Of a stretch of DNA of 52,925 bases, positions 24,982-34,518 are shown piece by piece. The notes beneath the pieces were generated by a model. The model worked only from the letters and a program-made list of their open reading frames with translations. It was not told the DNA's origin and did no database searches. Numbering within the stretch: position 1 is the first letter of the stretch; each line of letters begins with the position of its first letter. The stretch is taken from contig JALTVI010000078.1 of assembly GCA_027049035.1 (NCBI GenBank), forward strand, positions 1-52,925, read 5' to 3'. The position numbers and the translations under genes are program-made. The stretch comes from Sulfurovum sp. GTDB lineage: Bacteria > Campylobacterota > Campylobacteria > Campylobacterales > Sulfurovaceae.

Positions 24982-26121
24982 ATGAATTTTGAAACCTACC
25001 CCTTTGAGAAGCTCAACAACCTGCTTGAGGGTCTGCTGCCAAACAGCGACTATGCGCCGCTCTCCTTGACGATCGGCGAGCCGCAGTTTGAGACGCCGCA
25101 GTTCATCCTCGATGTGCTTGAATCCAATCTCCCGCTTTTCAACAAATACCCCAAAACAGCTGGTGAAACGATCTTGCGTGAGGGGATGCTGACCTACCTT
25201 GAAAACCGCTTTGGGTTGACGCTTTCGCTTGACCAGCTTATTCCCACATTCGGCACGCGCGAAGTCCTCTTCAACTTCCCGCAGTTTCTGCTGCACGATG
25301 TCGAAGCGCCGCTGATGGTCTTTCCCAATCCGTTCTATCAGATATACGAGGGTGCGGCAAAGGCCAGCAGGGCAGAGGTGGTTTACCTCAATCTCAATGA
25401 GAGCAACCACTTTCAGCCGGTAGCCGATGAGGCGGTGCTGGCCGAAGCCAACCTTGTCATCCTAAATTCGCCTAACAATCCTACATCGTCAACGATGTCT
25501 TTGGAAGCGATGAAAGAGTGGGTAAGGCTGGCACTCAAGTACGACTTTGTACTGATGAACGACGAGTGCTATGCCGACCTCTACCTGAACGAGCCGGTAC
25601 CTTCACTGCTCAATGCTTCCATAGAGGCGGGCAACCCTGACTTTAAGAACATACTTGTCATCAACTCCATCTCCAAACGCTCCTCTGCACCGGGGCTGCG
25701 TTCAGGCTTCATTGCCGGAGATGCCGATATTTTGCGTGAATATATGACCTACCGAACCTATGTAGGGTGCGCTTCACCGCTGCCGCTGCAGCACGCGGCT
25801 GCCGCAGCGTGGGCGAACCAGAGCCATGTGGATGAGTTTAGGGAGAAGTACAGAAAGAATTTCGAGGTTGCCAAAGAGGTGCTCAGTGTCGAGCCTCCCG
25901 AAGCGACCTTCTACATCTGGCTGAAAGTGGGTGACGAGATAGACTTTACCGTCAAGCTCTACGAGCGCTACAACCTCAAGGTGATCCCTGGCTCTTTCCT
26001 TGGACGAGAGGGCGAAGGCAAAGGGTATGTACGGCTGGCGCTGGTGTATGAGGCGGAGAAGACGAGAGAGGCGCTGAAGAGGATCGCTGCGCTTAGTGAG
26101 GAATTAGGAATTAGGAATTAG
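24982..26121 (+). CDS. dapC: succinyldiaminopimelate aminotransferase-like (class I/II)
   Basis: A 379-residue PLP fold-type I aminotransferase. SPNNPTSSTM, NDECYADLY and the PLP lysine in NSISKRSSAPGLRSGF (about 230-245) match DapC-type enzymes, which transaminate N-succinyl-2-amino-6-ketopimelate in lysine and peptidoglycan synthesis; murC lies just downstream. The last residues (EELGIRN and TAG stop) are read from the 7-nt repeat array at 26101, so the C-terminus has been set by the repeat. Start 24982 follows a promoter at 24954 and begins at the conserved N-terminus. Confidence 0.82.
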   Translation: MNFETYPFEKLNNLLEGLLPNSDYAPLSLTIGEPQFETPQFILDVLESNLPLFNKYPKTAGETILREGMLTYLENRFGLTLSLDQLIPTFGTREVLFNFPQFLLHDVEAPLMVFPNPFYQIYEGAAKASRAEVVYLNLNESNHFQPVADEAVLAEANLVILNSPNNPTSSTMSLEAMKEWVRLALKYDFVLMNDECYADLYLNEPVPSLLNASIEAGNPDFKNILVINSISKRSSAPGLRSGFIAGDADILREYMTYRTYVGCASPLPLQHAAAAAWANQSHVDEFREKYRKNFEVAKEVLSVEPPEATFYIWLKVGDEIDFTVKLYERYNLKVIPGSFLGREGEGKGYVRLALVYEAEKTREALKRIAALSEELGIRN

Positions 26122-26150
26122 GAATTGTGGTATGCGTTGCGTGGCAACGC
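26101..26150. repeat. heptamer array and hairpin
   Basis: Three copies of GAATTAG (26101-26121) plus GAATT, a GTGGTAT link, and the hairpin GCGTTGC-GTG-GCAACGC (26134-26150). The array supplies the last residues and stop codon of the aminotransferase. Confidence 0.8.
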
Positions 26151-26175
26151 TTCAATCTATTTGTAAAGGAACAGT

Positions 26176-26787
26176 ATGCAGCAGGAAATGCCTGAAATTC
26201 ATGTCGAGGAGCTCAAGAAAGACCCTGAGTTTCTTGCCAATATCGAACGTCTGGAGAAAGAGTGCAAGGAGGAGGAGAGTATCGCGAAGGGGTATCAGCT
26301 GCTCGATGCGAAACTTGTCATCGAAGCGCCAGAAGATGATATCAACGAGATATTCACCTTCATTGTCAATACCGCCTTTGACAAGCTGGCGGAGTATCTG
26401 AGCGAGCATAAAAAGTTCGATGTGCTTGGCAGTGACGAGGAGCGTGCCATTGCGCGAGCGATCTACGAGCACGCGATTCAGCGCTACAGCGAGAATGATA
26501 AAAAGGCTGCTAAAGAGATGTTCCTTGTGCTCTACCATACGGTCAACGACGAGGGGCTCAAAGATGCGATGATGGTACACGCTTCGGCGGTGATGGCAGG
26601 AATGAGCTTTGACAGCTTCATCGAGGACCTTGTCGATGTGGACGATGTCGATCCGCACGACCCGCTGGCCTTTTTCATCCAGACATTCGTGCAGCCTACG
26701 GATATTCTGCTGACGATGTACAGCAAGTATGTGCAGCAGGGCAAAGAGGAGCTGAAGGTGCTTGAAGAGGATGAGAAAAAGGCGTAA
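26176..26787 (+). CDS. conserved protein of unknown function
   Basis: A 203-residue acidic, soluble, mostly helical protein, not recognised. The N-terminal half is rich in Glu/Lys and may form a coiled coil (about 8-40); an acidic patch DVDDVDPHDP lies near residue 155. SD AAAGGA precedes the ATG (26167-26172). It sits between two 7-nt repeat elements and upstream of murC in the same direction. Confidence 0.7.
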   Translation: MQQEMPEIHVEELKKDPEFLANIERLEKECKEEESIAKGYQLLDAKLVIEAPEDDINEIFTFIVNTAFDKLAEYLSEHKKFDVLGSDEERAIARAIYEHAIQRYSENDKKAAKEMFLVLYHTVNDEGLKDAMMVHASAVMAGMSFDSFIEDLVDVDDVDPHDPLAFFIQTFVQPTDILLTMYSKYVQQGKEELKVLEEDEKKA

Positions 26788-26794
26788 TTTTTTA

Positions 26795-26849
26795 GTGAAG
26801 AGCTAAGAGAGAAGAGTGAAAAATTGATGTTTGCATCGCGTGGCGATGC
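26795..26849. repeat. degenerate heptamer array and hairpin before murC
   Basis: Four diverged 7-mers (GTGAAGA, GCTAAGA, GAGAAGA, GTGAAAA; 26795-26822), a short link and the hairpin GCATCGC-GTG-GCGATGC (26833-26849). The hairpin differs from those elsewhere by paired substitutions that preserve the stem, a sign that structure is selected or copied. Confidence 0.7.
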
Positions 26850-26879
26850 TTTTAATGAAAAGAGGGTAGGGGGTACAAT

Positions 26880-28193
26880 ATGAAGATTCATTTTATCGGG
26901 ATCGGGGGGATCGGGCTTTCGGCTCTGGCGAAGTTTCTGTACAACGACGGACACAAGATTTCGGGATCGGACATCAGGCAGACGGAGATCACCAACGATC
27001 TGGCGACCAACTATGGCGCGAAGATCACCATTCCGCACCACCCCGACGCTGTCGAGGGTGCCGACATGGTCATCTACTCCGCTGCGGTACGCCCCAACAA
27101 CCCCGAATACCAGCGCGCCAAGGAGCTTGGCATAGAGCTGCTCTCACGTAAAGGGGCGCTGAAGTTCATTCTGGGCGAAAAAGAGGTGTACGCAGTGGGG
27201 GGTGCGCACGGCAAGAGCACCACTTCGGCGATGCTTGCATCCCTGCTGCCTGAGACCAACGCGCTCATCGGTGCGATCAGCAAAGAGTTCGGCTCCAATG
27301 TGCGTAACTACCCCAACAACAAGGTGGTCTTCGAAGCAGATGAGAGTGACGAGAGCTTTCTCAACTCCAACCCCATGCTTGCCATCGTCACCAACGTAGA
27401 GCCTGAGCATATGGAGTACTACGAATATGACGAGGAGCGCTTCTACAACGCCTACCGAAAGTTCCTCTCTCTGGCGAAGATCCGTGTCATCAATGCCGAA
27501 GATGCATTCCTTGCATCACTTGATATGGAGAGTATCAAACTCTACCCCTCAAAGGAGATACACGATATCGATTTCGTTCTGCTGGACGGAGAGCCGCATA
27601 CCCGTTTTACGTTACGTGATTACGGCTCGTTCGATGTGTTCGGTTTTGGAGAGCACATTGCGCTCGATGCGGCGCTGGCGATTCTTGCCGCACTGGAACT
27701 TGGAGAGGATATCGAAGCTATAAGGGAGAACCTTAAGCACTACAAGGGCATCAAGAAGCGCTTCGATATCGTCCAGAACCAGCCAGGCATGGTGGTCATC
27801 GACGACTACGGCCACCACCCTACCGAGATACGTGTGACGATGCAGTCGCTGCAGCATTACAAAAAGCTGCGAAACTTCACACAGCTTAACGTCATCTGGC
27901 AGCCGCACAAATACTCGCGCACCATCGACAATCTGCCGGCATTTGTGGAGTGTTTCGAGGGCGTGGATGAGCTGGTCATTCTGCCCATCTGGTCGGCAGG
28001 CGAGCTTGAGGTGGACATCGACCTCAAAGGGGCGTTCAGCCGATACAAACTGCTGATGGCAGACTCCGTGACCAAAGAGGACTGTGTGGTGAAGGTCATT
28101 AAAGACGGCCACGTTATCCGTGAGTATGCGGAGGGGCTGGTAACGGCGTTTGGTGCAGGGGATATCACCTACCAGATACGGGGTGAGGCGTAG
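26880..28193 (+). CDS. murC: UDP-N-acetylmuramate--L-alanine ligase
   Basis: A 437-residue Mur ligase adding L-Ala to UDP-MurNAc, the first step of the peptidoglycan stem peptide. GIGGIGLSALAKFL (about 7-20) is the MurC Rossmann motif, VGGAHGKSTTSAMLA (about 104-118) the ATP loop, and DDYGHHPTEI (about 305) the C-terminal domain motif. Weak purine-rich SD (AGAGGGTAGGGGG) before the ATG. Confidence 0.96.
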   Translation: MKIHFIGIGGIGLSALAKFLYNDGHKISGSDIRQTEITNDLATNYGAKITIPHHPDAVEGADMVIYSAAVRPNNPEYQRAKELGIELLSRKGALKFILGEKEVYAVGGAHGKSTTSAMLASLLPETNALIGAISKEFGSNVRNYPNNKVVFEADESDESFLNSNPMLAIVTNVEPEHMEYYEYDEERFYNAYRKFLSLAKIRVINAEDAFLASLDMESIKLYPSKEIHDIDFVLLDGEPHTRFTLRDYGSFDVFGFGEHIALDAALAILAALELGEDIEAIRENLKHYKGIKKRFDIVQNQPGMVVIDDYGHHPTEIRVTMQSLQHYKKLRNFTQLNVIWQPHKYSRTIDNLPAFVECFEGVDELVILPIWSAGELEVDIDLKGAFSRYKLLMADSVTKEDCVVKVIKDGHVIREYAEGLVTAFGAGDITYQIRGEA

Positions 28194-28196
28194 TTT

Positions 28197-28814
28197 TCAG
28201 GGTGAAATGAAACCCTCTTCAACAAGTTTTCGGTAGATGGCTTCTGCCATTGCTTTGTACCCTTTTGCATTGGGGTGTATCTGGTCGCTTTTGAGTGCGG
28301 GTTTGTCCAGAATATCGGCAAGCACCCCTTCAAGCAGGGGTGCACCGGTCTCTTCGGCAACCTCTTCGTAGAGAGACAGCGGTTCGAGCCCAAAGAGCGT
28401 CAGGTTGGGTACGGAGATAAGCAGCACCTCACTGCCGTGTGTTTTGCAGAGTGAAACCATTTTGACAAGATTGGCTTTGAGCTGTGCCATGGGCAGTTTC
28501 TGTAGGATGTCATTCCCGCCGTAGCAGAGGATGGTCAGCTTGGGACGGTGCTTCTGCAACAGCCCGGGCAGCCGCCGCAGTCCCTCAGCGGAGGTTTCAC
28601 CGTTGATGCCGGCATTGACGACCCTGATACCTGTCATTTTCGAGAGCAGGGCGGGGTAGCTCTGCTCTGGCGCTGCGCCAAAGCCGTAGGTGAGGCTGTC
28701 ACCGGCGGCAAGAATAGTGTCGTTTGGCTGAAGTGTCGTTGTCATGGCGGGAGTCAGGGGACGGATGAGGTAGAGCAGTACCGCTGCTGCAACTGCGACT
28801 ATCAGGTACTTCAC
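28197..28814 (-). CDS. SGNH/GDSL arylesterase or lysophospholipase (TesA-like)
   Basis: A 205-residue exported or membrane-anchored hydrolase: an N-terminal hydrophobic helix (about 2-17) is followed by the block I motif GDSLTYGFGAAPEQ (Ser about 38), block II NAGINGET, block III GGNDIL, and the block V D-x-x-H as DQIHPNAKGY. Acts on short acyl esters or lysophospholipids in the periplasm. Its start overlaps the AraC gene stop by 4 bases, so the two are co-expressed. The pair sits between murC and mutS2, which are close neighbours in other Campylobacterota. Confidence 0.88.
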   Translation of the reverse strand: MKYLIVAVAAAVLLYLIRPLTPAMTTTLQPNDTILAAGDSLTYGFGAAPEQSYPALLSKMTGIRVVNAGINGETSAEGLRRLPGLLQKHRPKLTILCYGGNDILQKLPMAQLKANLVKMVSLCKTHGSEVLLISVPNLTLFGLEPLSLYEEVAEETGAPLLEGVLADILDKPALKSDQIHPNAKGYKAMAEAIYRKLVEEGFISP

Positions 28815-29755
28815 TTGCCCGTTTCATCCTCATCGGATTTGCGTTTGAGCGTTACCGAAGGGTTTTCGCCAAAGAGGTCGGTAAAGTAGCGCGAGAAGTG
28901 CCCCATGTGGGTAAACCCCCACCGCTTGGCGATGTGGACAATGGCATTTTCATCCGGATCTGCCTGTATGAGCGCTCTTCGTACGTGGTTGAGTTTGAGG
29001 TTTCGCAGAAACTTGCTTGGCGTGAAACCAAAGAGCGACTTGAAGGCGTTTTGCAGTGTCTGTTCACTGACACCGTACCCCTGTGCCAGTGAAGTGATGG
29101 TGACCTTTTTGCTTAAACGCTTGTAGATGCGGTCTCTGATCTGCAGGGCGATCTTCTCTCCCTTGGTCAGCTTTGGCAGTGCAGGCGTCTGCGCTTCAAA
29201 AAGCGATGTGACCGTCTGCATCACCTCCTCTTCCATCGCCGCAGCTTTTGCTTCATCGTCAAGTATGGAGGGGGCTTTTTCGACCTTTTTCAAAATGTTC
29301 TCAAGCAGTGTCTGCAGACGTCTGTTGATGTCTTCGACCGCTTCGAGGTTGTGCCTGGAAAGCTCTCCGCTTAGTTCCCGATACGCTTTTTTGGGGAAGC
29401 TGACGATGGCGGCTCTGAACCTGCCGTTGGTCACCATGCTGTAGGGCTTTTTGTCATCGAAGATGACGGCCATTCCCTCTTTGAGCTTGGTGTGTCCGAA
29501 GCAGGCTTTGTCTTCAAGCTCCTCTACCACACCCACTGAGATAGTGCCTTTGGGAGAGGAGACTTCATAGAGAATCCCCCCGTTTCGTATGGCGTAGGAG
29601 AGCTGTATCTGCGGCAGAAAGAGAATGCTGTTCTTACCCTCCAAAGCCTGTGGAAGCAGCGTGTAGGTCGCTTCATACGCCCAGTTTGGAGAACTTTGTC
29701 TCATCAGATCGGTTTTGTCGAAAGTCTGGCTGATAAATCGAGTTTCTGGTTGCAT
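28811..29755 (-). CDS. AraC-family transcriptional regulator
   Basis: A 314-residue regulator with an N-terminal sensing domain and a C-terminal AraC DNA-binding domain of two HTH motifs (about 215-305; SLAQGYGVSEQTLQNAFKSL, then GFTHMGHFSRYFTDLFGENP). Start 29755 is chosen as the first plausible ATG; one at 29794 overlaps the mutS2 promoter. No SD is visible and a TATAAT (29763-29768, minus) lies only 7 bases upstream, so the mRNA may be nearly leaderless. The probable target is the esterase gene it overlaps. Confidence 0.85.
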   Translation of the reverse strand: MQPETRFISQTFDKTDLMRQSSPNWAYEATYTLLPQALEGKNSILFLPQIQLSYAIRNGGILYEVSSPKGTISVGVVEELEDKACFGHTKLKEGMAVIFDDKKPYSMVTNGRFRAAIVSFPKKAYRELSGELSRHNLEAVEDINRRLQTLLENILKKVEKAPSILDDEAKAAAMEEEVMQTVTSLFEAQTPALPKLTKGEKIALQIRDRIYKRLSKKVTITSLAQGYGVSEQTLQNAFKSLFGFTPSKFLRNLKLNHVRRALIQADPDENAIVHIAKRWGFTHMGHFSRYFTDLFGENPSVTLKRKSDEDETGK

Positions 29756-29762
29756 GTCGAAG

Positions 29763-29787
29763 ATTATACCCAATTTTATAGTATAAT
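29763..29787. promoter_or_regulatory. divergent promoters of AraC gene and mutS2
   Basis: TATAAT on the minus strand at 29763-29768 and on the plus strand at 29782-29787 lie 13 bases apart. The plus box fits a mutS2 start near 29819; the minus box fits the AraC gene. Confidence 0.5.
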
Positions 29788-29818
29788 TCACCAAAACCTA
29801 TGGAATGGAGAGCACTTT

Positions 29819-32032
29819 TTGGAAAGAGGAGAGAAATCGATCGTTCAGAAACTGGACCTTGACGGCTACATTGCGGAGTTCAAACAGTTTCTTGCCCGCG
29901 ACAAAGCGGTTGCGATGCCAGGCGACATCAACCAGCACCACCGTTACATCAAGGCACTCTCCTCCGTGCAGTTTCCCCCTCCAAAACCCGTGCCCAATCT
30001 CGAGAGGGAACTGAATCTCATCAAAAAACAGGGGATACTGGGGCTGGAGGAGATCTTCGCCTTTGTCACGATGGTCTCCTACTTCAACCGCCTCAAGGCG
30101 CTCTCTCTGCCCGAACCGCTTGGAAGCTGGATAGGCGAGATCGAGATACCCGACGATATTGCAGAGGTGGTGGGATATTTTACCGAAGAGGGTGAGATCA
30201 ATCCCGAACGTGACCCGGAACTGCACAGCATAGAACGCGCCATCAAGCGCAACCGGGCTGAAATAAAAGAGACGCTCTACAAGCTGACGCACGCTGCCAA
30301 ACTGCGTGACTATCTGGTCGATACGCAGGTGCATTTTCACAGCGGTGAAGAGACACTGCTGGTGCGCGGCGGCTTCAACAACGCCATCAAGGCGACAGTC
30401 GTAGGGCGAAGTTCGGGCGGCTTTTTCTACATCATCCCCCAAAGCGTGACACACCTCAAGGAGAAGGAGGCTGCGCTGCTGAGCAGCCGCTCCGAACTCA
30501 TCTGGCGCTACTGCAAGGAGATCTCCGCGCTCTTTTTCAAATGGGAGCGCTTTCTCTCCTTTGTCAACAAGGCCTATGACCGTTTCGACCACTATCAGGC
30601 ACGGGTGAGCTTCGCGCGTGCCAAGGAGTACGAGTTCATTCTGCCCGGGAGGGAAAAGCGCATCACGCTGCACGACTTTGCCCACCCTGCCATCGAGAAC
30701 CCCGTACCCGTCACGCTTGATATGCACAAGCCGATTCTGCTTGTGACAGGGGTGAACGCCGGAGGTAAAACAATGCTGCTCAAATCGCTCTTAAGCGCAG
30801 TATATATGAGCAAGTACCTGCTGCCGTTCAAGTGTGACGCATCGCGTACGAAGGTGGGACACTACAAGAGCATTGAAGCGGTCATTGACGATCCGCAATC
30901 GGTCAAGAACGACATCTCCACCTTTGCCGGGCGAATGCAGGAGTTCGCCAAACTCTTCGAAAAACAGGATGCCATTGTAGGGGTGGATGAGATAGAACTT
31001 GGTACCGACAGTGACGAGGCGGCATCGCTTTTCCGTGTGATGCTCGAGGCACTCAAGAAACGGGGTATCCACTTCATCGTCACTACCCACCACAAGCGCC
31101 TTGCTTCACTAATGGCAAGTGATGATGAGGTGGAGCTGGTCGCCGCACTTTACGACGAAGAGCGAAGGGTGCCCACCTACACCTTTCTGCAGGGAAGCAT
31201 CGGAAAGAGTTACGCCTTTGAGACGGCACAGCGCTACGGCGTACCGCCTGCCATTGTCAGCGAAGCCAAAAAGGTGTACGGAGAGGACAAGGAGAACCTC
31301 AACGAACTGATCGAGAAGTCCACTTCGCTCGAGCGTGAAATGCGCAAAAAAATAGCTCAGGTAGAGAGCGAGCTCAAGTCGCTTGAGCGTCAGAAGCAGA
31401 GGCTCACCGAAGAGGAGGAGAAGCTCAAGGAACAGCATAGAAAGGCCATTGCCACACTGGAGAACCGTTACAATGCCGCGACCAAAAAGGCAAGAGAAGC
31501 GCTCAAGGCAAAAGAGTCAAACGAGGGAAGACGGCTGCTCAACGAAGCGCACAAACGAAAAAGCGTTGAGGTCAAAGAGGCGACGGTCACACCAAAAGAG
31601 CCGCTCAAAGAGGGTGACAAGGTTAAGTACCGCTCCCACAAAGGCGAACTCCTCTCCATACGCGGCAACAATGCAACCATTATTGTCGACGGTCTGAAGA
31701 TGCGCGTTCCGCTTAAAGAGCTCAAGCGTCGCCAGGAGACACCAAAGGCCAAACAGCCTGTACGGCCAAAGAAGGCGACCCACCACGTCGAAAAGGACGG
31801 TGCGACGGTATCGGTCAAACTTCTTGGCATGTATGCCGACGAAGCCATAGACACGGTCGACAAGTTCCTCTCCGATGCACTGGTAAACGGCCTGAACGAA
31901 GTGCAGATCATCCACGGAACGGGTAGCGGCGTGCTTGCGAAACTGGTGACGGAGTACCTCAAAAAACACCCCAAGATCCAGAAGTTTTACCGAATGCCGG
32001 GCAATCTCGGCATTACCGTCGTGGAGCTTTAA
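29819..32032 (+). CDS. mutS2: endonuclease MutS2
   Basis: A 737-residue MutS2 protein that limits recombination and, in Helicobacter, helps repair oxidative damage. MutS-type ATPase with Walker A TGVNAGGKTMLLKSL (about 314-328), Walker B VGVDEIELGTDSDEA and a coiled coil (about 495-590); the last ~80 residues are a Smr nuclease domain (LLGMYADEAIDTVDKFL, IIHGTGSGVL). TTG at 29819 is preferred: GGAG lies 8 bases upstream, it follows the promoter at 29782, and the Campylobacterota N-terminus begins here (SIVQKLDLDGYI). In-frame codons further upstream precede the promoter. Confidence 0.9.
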   Translation: MERGEKSIVQKLDLDGYIAEFKQFLARDKAVAMPGDINQHHRYIKALSSVQFPPPKPVPNLERELNLIKKQGILGLEEIFAFVTMVSYFNRLKALSLPEPLGSWIGEIEIPDDIAEVVGYFTEEGEINPERDPELHSIERAIKRNRAEIKETLYKLTHAAKLRDYLVDTQVHFHSGEETLLVRGGFNNAIKATVVGRSSGGFFYIIPQSVTHLKEKEAALLSSRSELIWRYCKEISALFFKWERFLSFVNKAYDRFDHYQARVSFARAKEYEFILPGREKRITLHDFAHPAIENPVPVTLDMHKPILLVTGVNAGGKTMLLKSLLSAVYMSKYLLPFKCDASRTKVGHYKSIEAVIDDPQSVKNDISTFAGRMQEFAKLFEKQDAIVGVDEIELGTDSDEAASLFRVMLEALKKRGIHFIVTTHHKRLASLMASDDEVELVAALYDEERRVPTYTFLQGSIGKSYAFETAQRYGVPPAIVSEAKKVYGEDKENLNELIEKSTSLEREMRKKIAQVESELKSLERQKQRLTEEEEKLKEQHRKAIATLENRYNAATKKAREALKAKESNEGRRLLNEAHKRKSVEVKEATVTPKEPLKEGDKVKYRSHKGELLSIRGNNATIIVDGLKMRVPLKELKRRQETPKAKQPVRPKKATHHVEKDGATVSVKLLGMYADEAIDTVDKFLSDALVNGLNEVQIIHGTGSGVLAKLVTEYLKKHPKIQKFYRMPGNLGITVVEL

Positions 32033-32043
32033 TCGCAAATTGG

Positions 32044-32049
32044 TATAAT
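32044..32049 (+). promoter_or_regulatory. -10 element of the YfgM-like/BamB-like pair
   Basis: TATAAT lies 31 bases before the GTG at 32080, between mutS2 and the next gene. Confidence 0.5.
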
Positions 32050-32079
32050 AGTGTCAAGTAAAATGCAAGGGAGCACTGC

Positions 32080-32658
32080 GTGAGCATTAAAGATGATGTC
32101 AACTATGTCAAAACGGAACTAAGCGGCGATGAGAAGGTACTTGAGAGCGTTTTCAAGCTTGAGACTTTCTACAAAAAGAACAAACTCTCCATCTGGGGAT
32201 TGGTAGCGGCGATCCTCTTCTACTTCGTCATTACGATGGGCATGGATGCAGTGCGTCAGTCCAGACTCGAAGCGGCCAACCAGGCTTTCCTGACACTGCA
32301 GCAGAAACCTGACGACAAGGCTGCGCTTGCACTCCTCAAAGAGAAGAACCCTGCGCTCTATGAGCTCTACACCTTTTCAAAAGAGGCCAAGGCACAGGAT
32401 GTCAAAGCGCTTGCTCCCATTGAAAAGAGCAAGGATGAGATTTTGGTAGATATGAGCCGTTACACGGTCGCTGCGATCGAAAAGAAGCCGGTCGACTCCA
32501 AACTCTACAAAGAGCTTGCCATTCTCGAGTCTGCATACCTTGACATCAAGGCAGGAAAGGTACAGAATGCCAAAGAGAGACTCTCTCTGATCGATGCACG
32601 CTCTCCGCTTGCGGCATTCGCGAAACTGCTTGAACACGCCACACTGAAGGCAGAGTAA
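32080..32658 (+). CDS. YfgM-like single-pass membrane protein
   Basis: A 192-residue protein: cytoplasmic N-terminus (1-35), one membrane helix (about 37-57, LSIWGLVAAILFYFVIT), then a helical periplasmic domain with TPR-like spacing. The topology and its position directly before a BamB-like lipoprotein copy the yfgM-bamB arrangement of gamma-proteobacteria, where YfgM works with SecYEG and periplasmic chaperones. GTG start with AGGGAG upstream. Sequence similarity to YfgM is weak, so the match is by architecture and neighbourhood. Confidence 0.55.
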   Translation: MSIKDDVNYVKTELSGDEKVLESVFKLETFYKKNKLSIWGLVAAILFYFVITMGMDAVRQSRLEAANQAFLTLQQKPDDKAALALLKEKNPALYELYTFSKEAKAQDVKALAPIEKSKDEILVDMSRYTVAAIEKKPVDSKLYKELAILESAYLDIKAGKVQNAKERLSLIDARSPLAAFAKLLEHATLKAE

Positions 32659-32659
32659 G

Positions 32660-33670
32660 ATGAAAACGCTTCTCCTTCTCTCTTTGGCTGCCGGTGCACT
32701 TCTCTTTTCCGGGTGCAGTTCGAAACAGTACTTCGAGCCGGAAAACACCCTCTCTGTTTCGGGAGTAGAAAGCAGCTTTAGCGGTACCATCATTGATGTC
32801 AGCCGTGACGGTGCTACGCTTGCAGGTGGCGGATACATCGACAAGAGCGGCGTGCACAACATTTCGCTTGGTGAAGGTTTCCGCTTCCTCAGCGAGAGCG
32901 GCAACTACATTCTCGCTAGCAATGCCGAGGGGATGTTCCGCCTGATAGACAAGAAGAGCGGTAAAGTGATCAAAGAGGTGAAGATGCAGCCGCCTGTAGT
33001 CTCTGCCAGTGTGCGAAACGGGCTGGTTGCCTACATTCTTGAAAACAACGCATTTGGGCTCTACAGCATCAAAGAGGACCGAAAGATCGTTGAAAACCGA
33101 TCCGAGCGTACCTACGCCATCGATGCCAGAGCGGCAAGCCCGCTCTTTATCGACACGCTGGTGGTGATGCCGATGCTTGACGGTAAGCTGGTGATCTTCG
33201 ATACGCGCGATCCCGAAGCGATGAAGGTGGTCTACCTCAGCAGCGACAAGGTCTTTAACAATGTCATCTACCTTGAGCGTATGGGTGACACACTGGTGGC
33301 AGCCACACCCAAAAAGCTGCTGACACTGGGTACCGAGGGTGAGTTCGAGTATAAAAAGAATGTTGCAGATGTCGCCATTGGCGGCAACCATATCTATCTC
33401 TTTACCAAAGAGGGGGATATTATCAAACTCGATCTCACGCTTGAGCCGCTTGCAGCAAAAAAGTTCAAGTTCGCGCAGTTTGTCGCCGCGACAGTCTACA
33501 AGAACAGGGTTTATGCGCTTGACAAGCAGGGCTCGCTCATTGTACTCAGTCCGGATCTGAGCAAATACAAGATCTACGATGTGGGTGAGGTCGATTCACC
33601 TGTCTTCGTTGCCAACGGTAAGCTCTACAAAGACGGTGAAATCATCCACCTTGAGAGACTCAGCTACTAA
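32660..33670 (+). CDS. outer-membrane lipoprotein, BamB-like
   Basis: A 336-residue lipoprotein: signal peptide with lipobox LLFSGC (Cys about 19). The mature part is a series of beta-strand blades consistent with a propeller of PQQ/WD type (for example DTLVVMPMLDGKLVIFDTR, TVYKNRVYALDKQGSLIVLS). BamB is the propeller lipoprotein of the outer-membrane protein assembly machine; the upstream YfgM-like gene supports this. Starts 1 base after the upstream stop. In databases such proteins may carry unrelated names. Confidence 0.6.
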   Translation: MKTLLLLSLAAGALLFSGCSSKQYFEPENTLSVSGVESSFSGTIIDVSRDGATLAGGGYIDKSGVHNISLGEGFRFLSESGNYILASNAEGMFRLIDKKSGKVIKEVKMQPPVVSASVRNGLVAYILENNAFGLYSIKEDRKIVENRSERTYAIDARAASPLFIDTLVVMPMLDGKLVIFDTRDPEAMKVVYLSSDKVFNNVIYLERMGDTLVAATPKKLLTLGTEGEFEYKKNVADVAIGGNHIYLFTKEGDIIKLDLTLEPLAAKKFKFAQFVAATVYKNRVYALDKQGSLIVLSPDLSKYKIYDVGEVDSPVFVANGKLYKDGEIIHLERLSY

Positions 33671-33677
33671 GGCGCCG

Positions 33678-34493
33678 ATGAGCGACCTGCTTACGGCGTT
33701 TGAAGAGTACCTCAGCGTTACCAAGGTGCTTGACGAACTGACGGTCTCCTCCTATCTTGGTGATCTCAGACAGCTTGAAGAGGCGGTGAAAAAGCCGCTG
33801 ACGAAGCTTGAGACGACTGATGTGCTTGCTTTCCTTTCACACTTCGAGAACAAACGCACTCTCAACCGAAAACTCTCTTCTATCAATACCTTTTTTGCTT
33901 TCTGCCACCGCCAGAACTTCACCCATGAAAAGATCAAGATTCCGATGGCAAAAGTGCCCAAAAATCTGCCAAAGTACCTCAACCCCGAAGAGATTATGGC
34001 AGGCGTGGCAGCGATAGACCGCAGTACATTGCAGGGATTGCGTGACTATGCACTCATTCTTTTTCTCTACGCCAGTGGCTGCCGTATCTCCGAAGCGCTC
34101 AGTGCCCAGCGAAGTGACATTCTGGAAGGGTGGCTGAAGATCCGTTTCGCCAAGGGTGAAAAGGAGCGTGTGGTACCGCTGGCACCTGTGGCACTTGATG
34201 CGCTCAATGCCTATCTGGAGAGACAGACGATGGCAAGCAGTTACATATGGCTCAACTACCGAGGTGATCCGCTAAGCCGCATCAGTGCCTACAAGATCGT
34301 TAAGAAGTATCTTGGGGTCTCTCCCCACGTACTGCGCCACTCCTTCGCCTCTTCTCTCATCATCGGCGGAGCGGACCTGCGCGTGGTACAGGAGCTGCTT
34401 GGCCACAGTTCGCTTGAAACCACCCAGATATACACCCACATCCAGAAGCAGAACCTTCAGGAGACGATGCGAGCGTTTCATCCGCTTGGTTAA
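33678..34493 (+). CDS. xerH: XerH-type tyrosine recombinase
   Basis: A 271-residue site-specific recombinase for chromosome dimer resolution at difH, acting alone rather than as a XerC/D pair. N-terminal SAM-like core-binding domain (about 1-95); catalytic residues lie in ASGCRISEAL (Arg), SPHVLRHSFAS (His, Arg), GHSS and the nucleophile in TTQIYTHIQ (Tyr about 255). Start 33678 is 7 bases after the lipoprotein stop. No difH site was identified in the window. Confidence 0.9.
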   Translation: MSDLLTAFEEYLSVTKVLDELTVSSYLGDLRQLEEAVKKPLTKLETTDVLAFLSHFENKRTLNRKLSSINTFFAFCHRQNFTHEKIKIPMAKVPKNLPKYLNPEEIMAGVAAIDRSTLQGLRDYALILFLYASGCRISEALSAQRSDILEGWLKIRFAKGEKERVVPLAPVALDALNAYLERQTMASSYIWLNYRGDPLSRISAYKIVKKYLGVSPHVLRHSFASSLIIGGADLRVVQELLGHSSLETTQIYTHIQKQNLQETMRAFHPLG

Positions 34494-34518
34494 AACAGAA
34501 ATAGGGTAAGATTGTTTT

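Noticed and set aside
29798..30727. Minus-strand open frame of 309 codons
   Set aside because: Antisense to the start of mutS2, whose frame is conserved.
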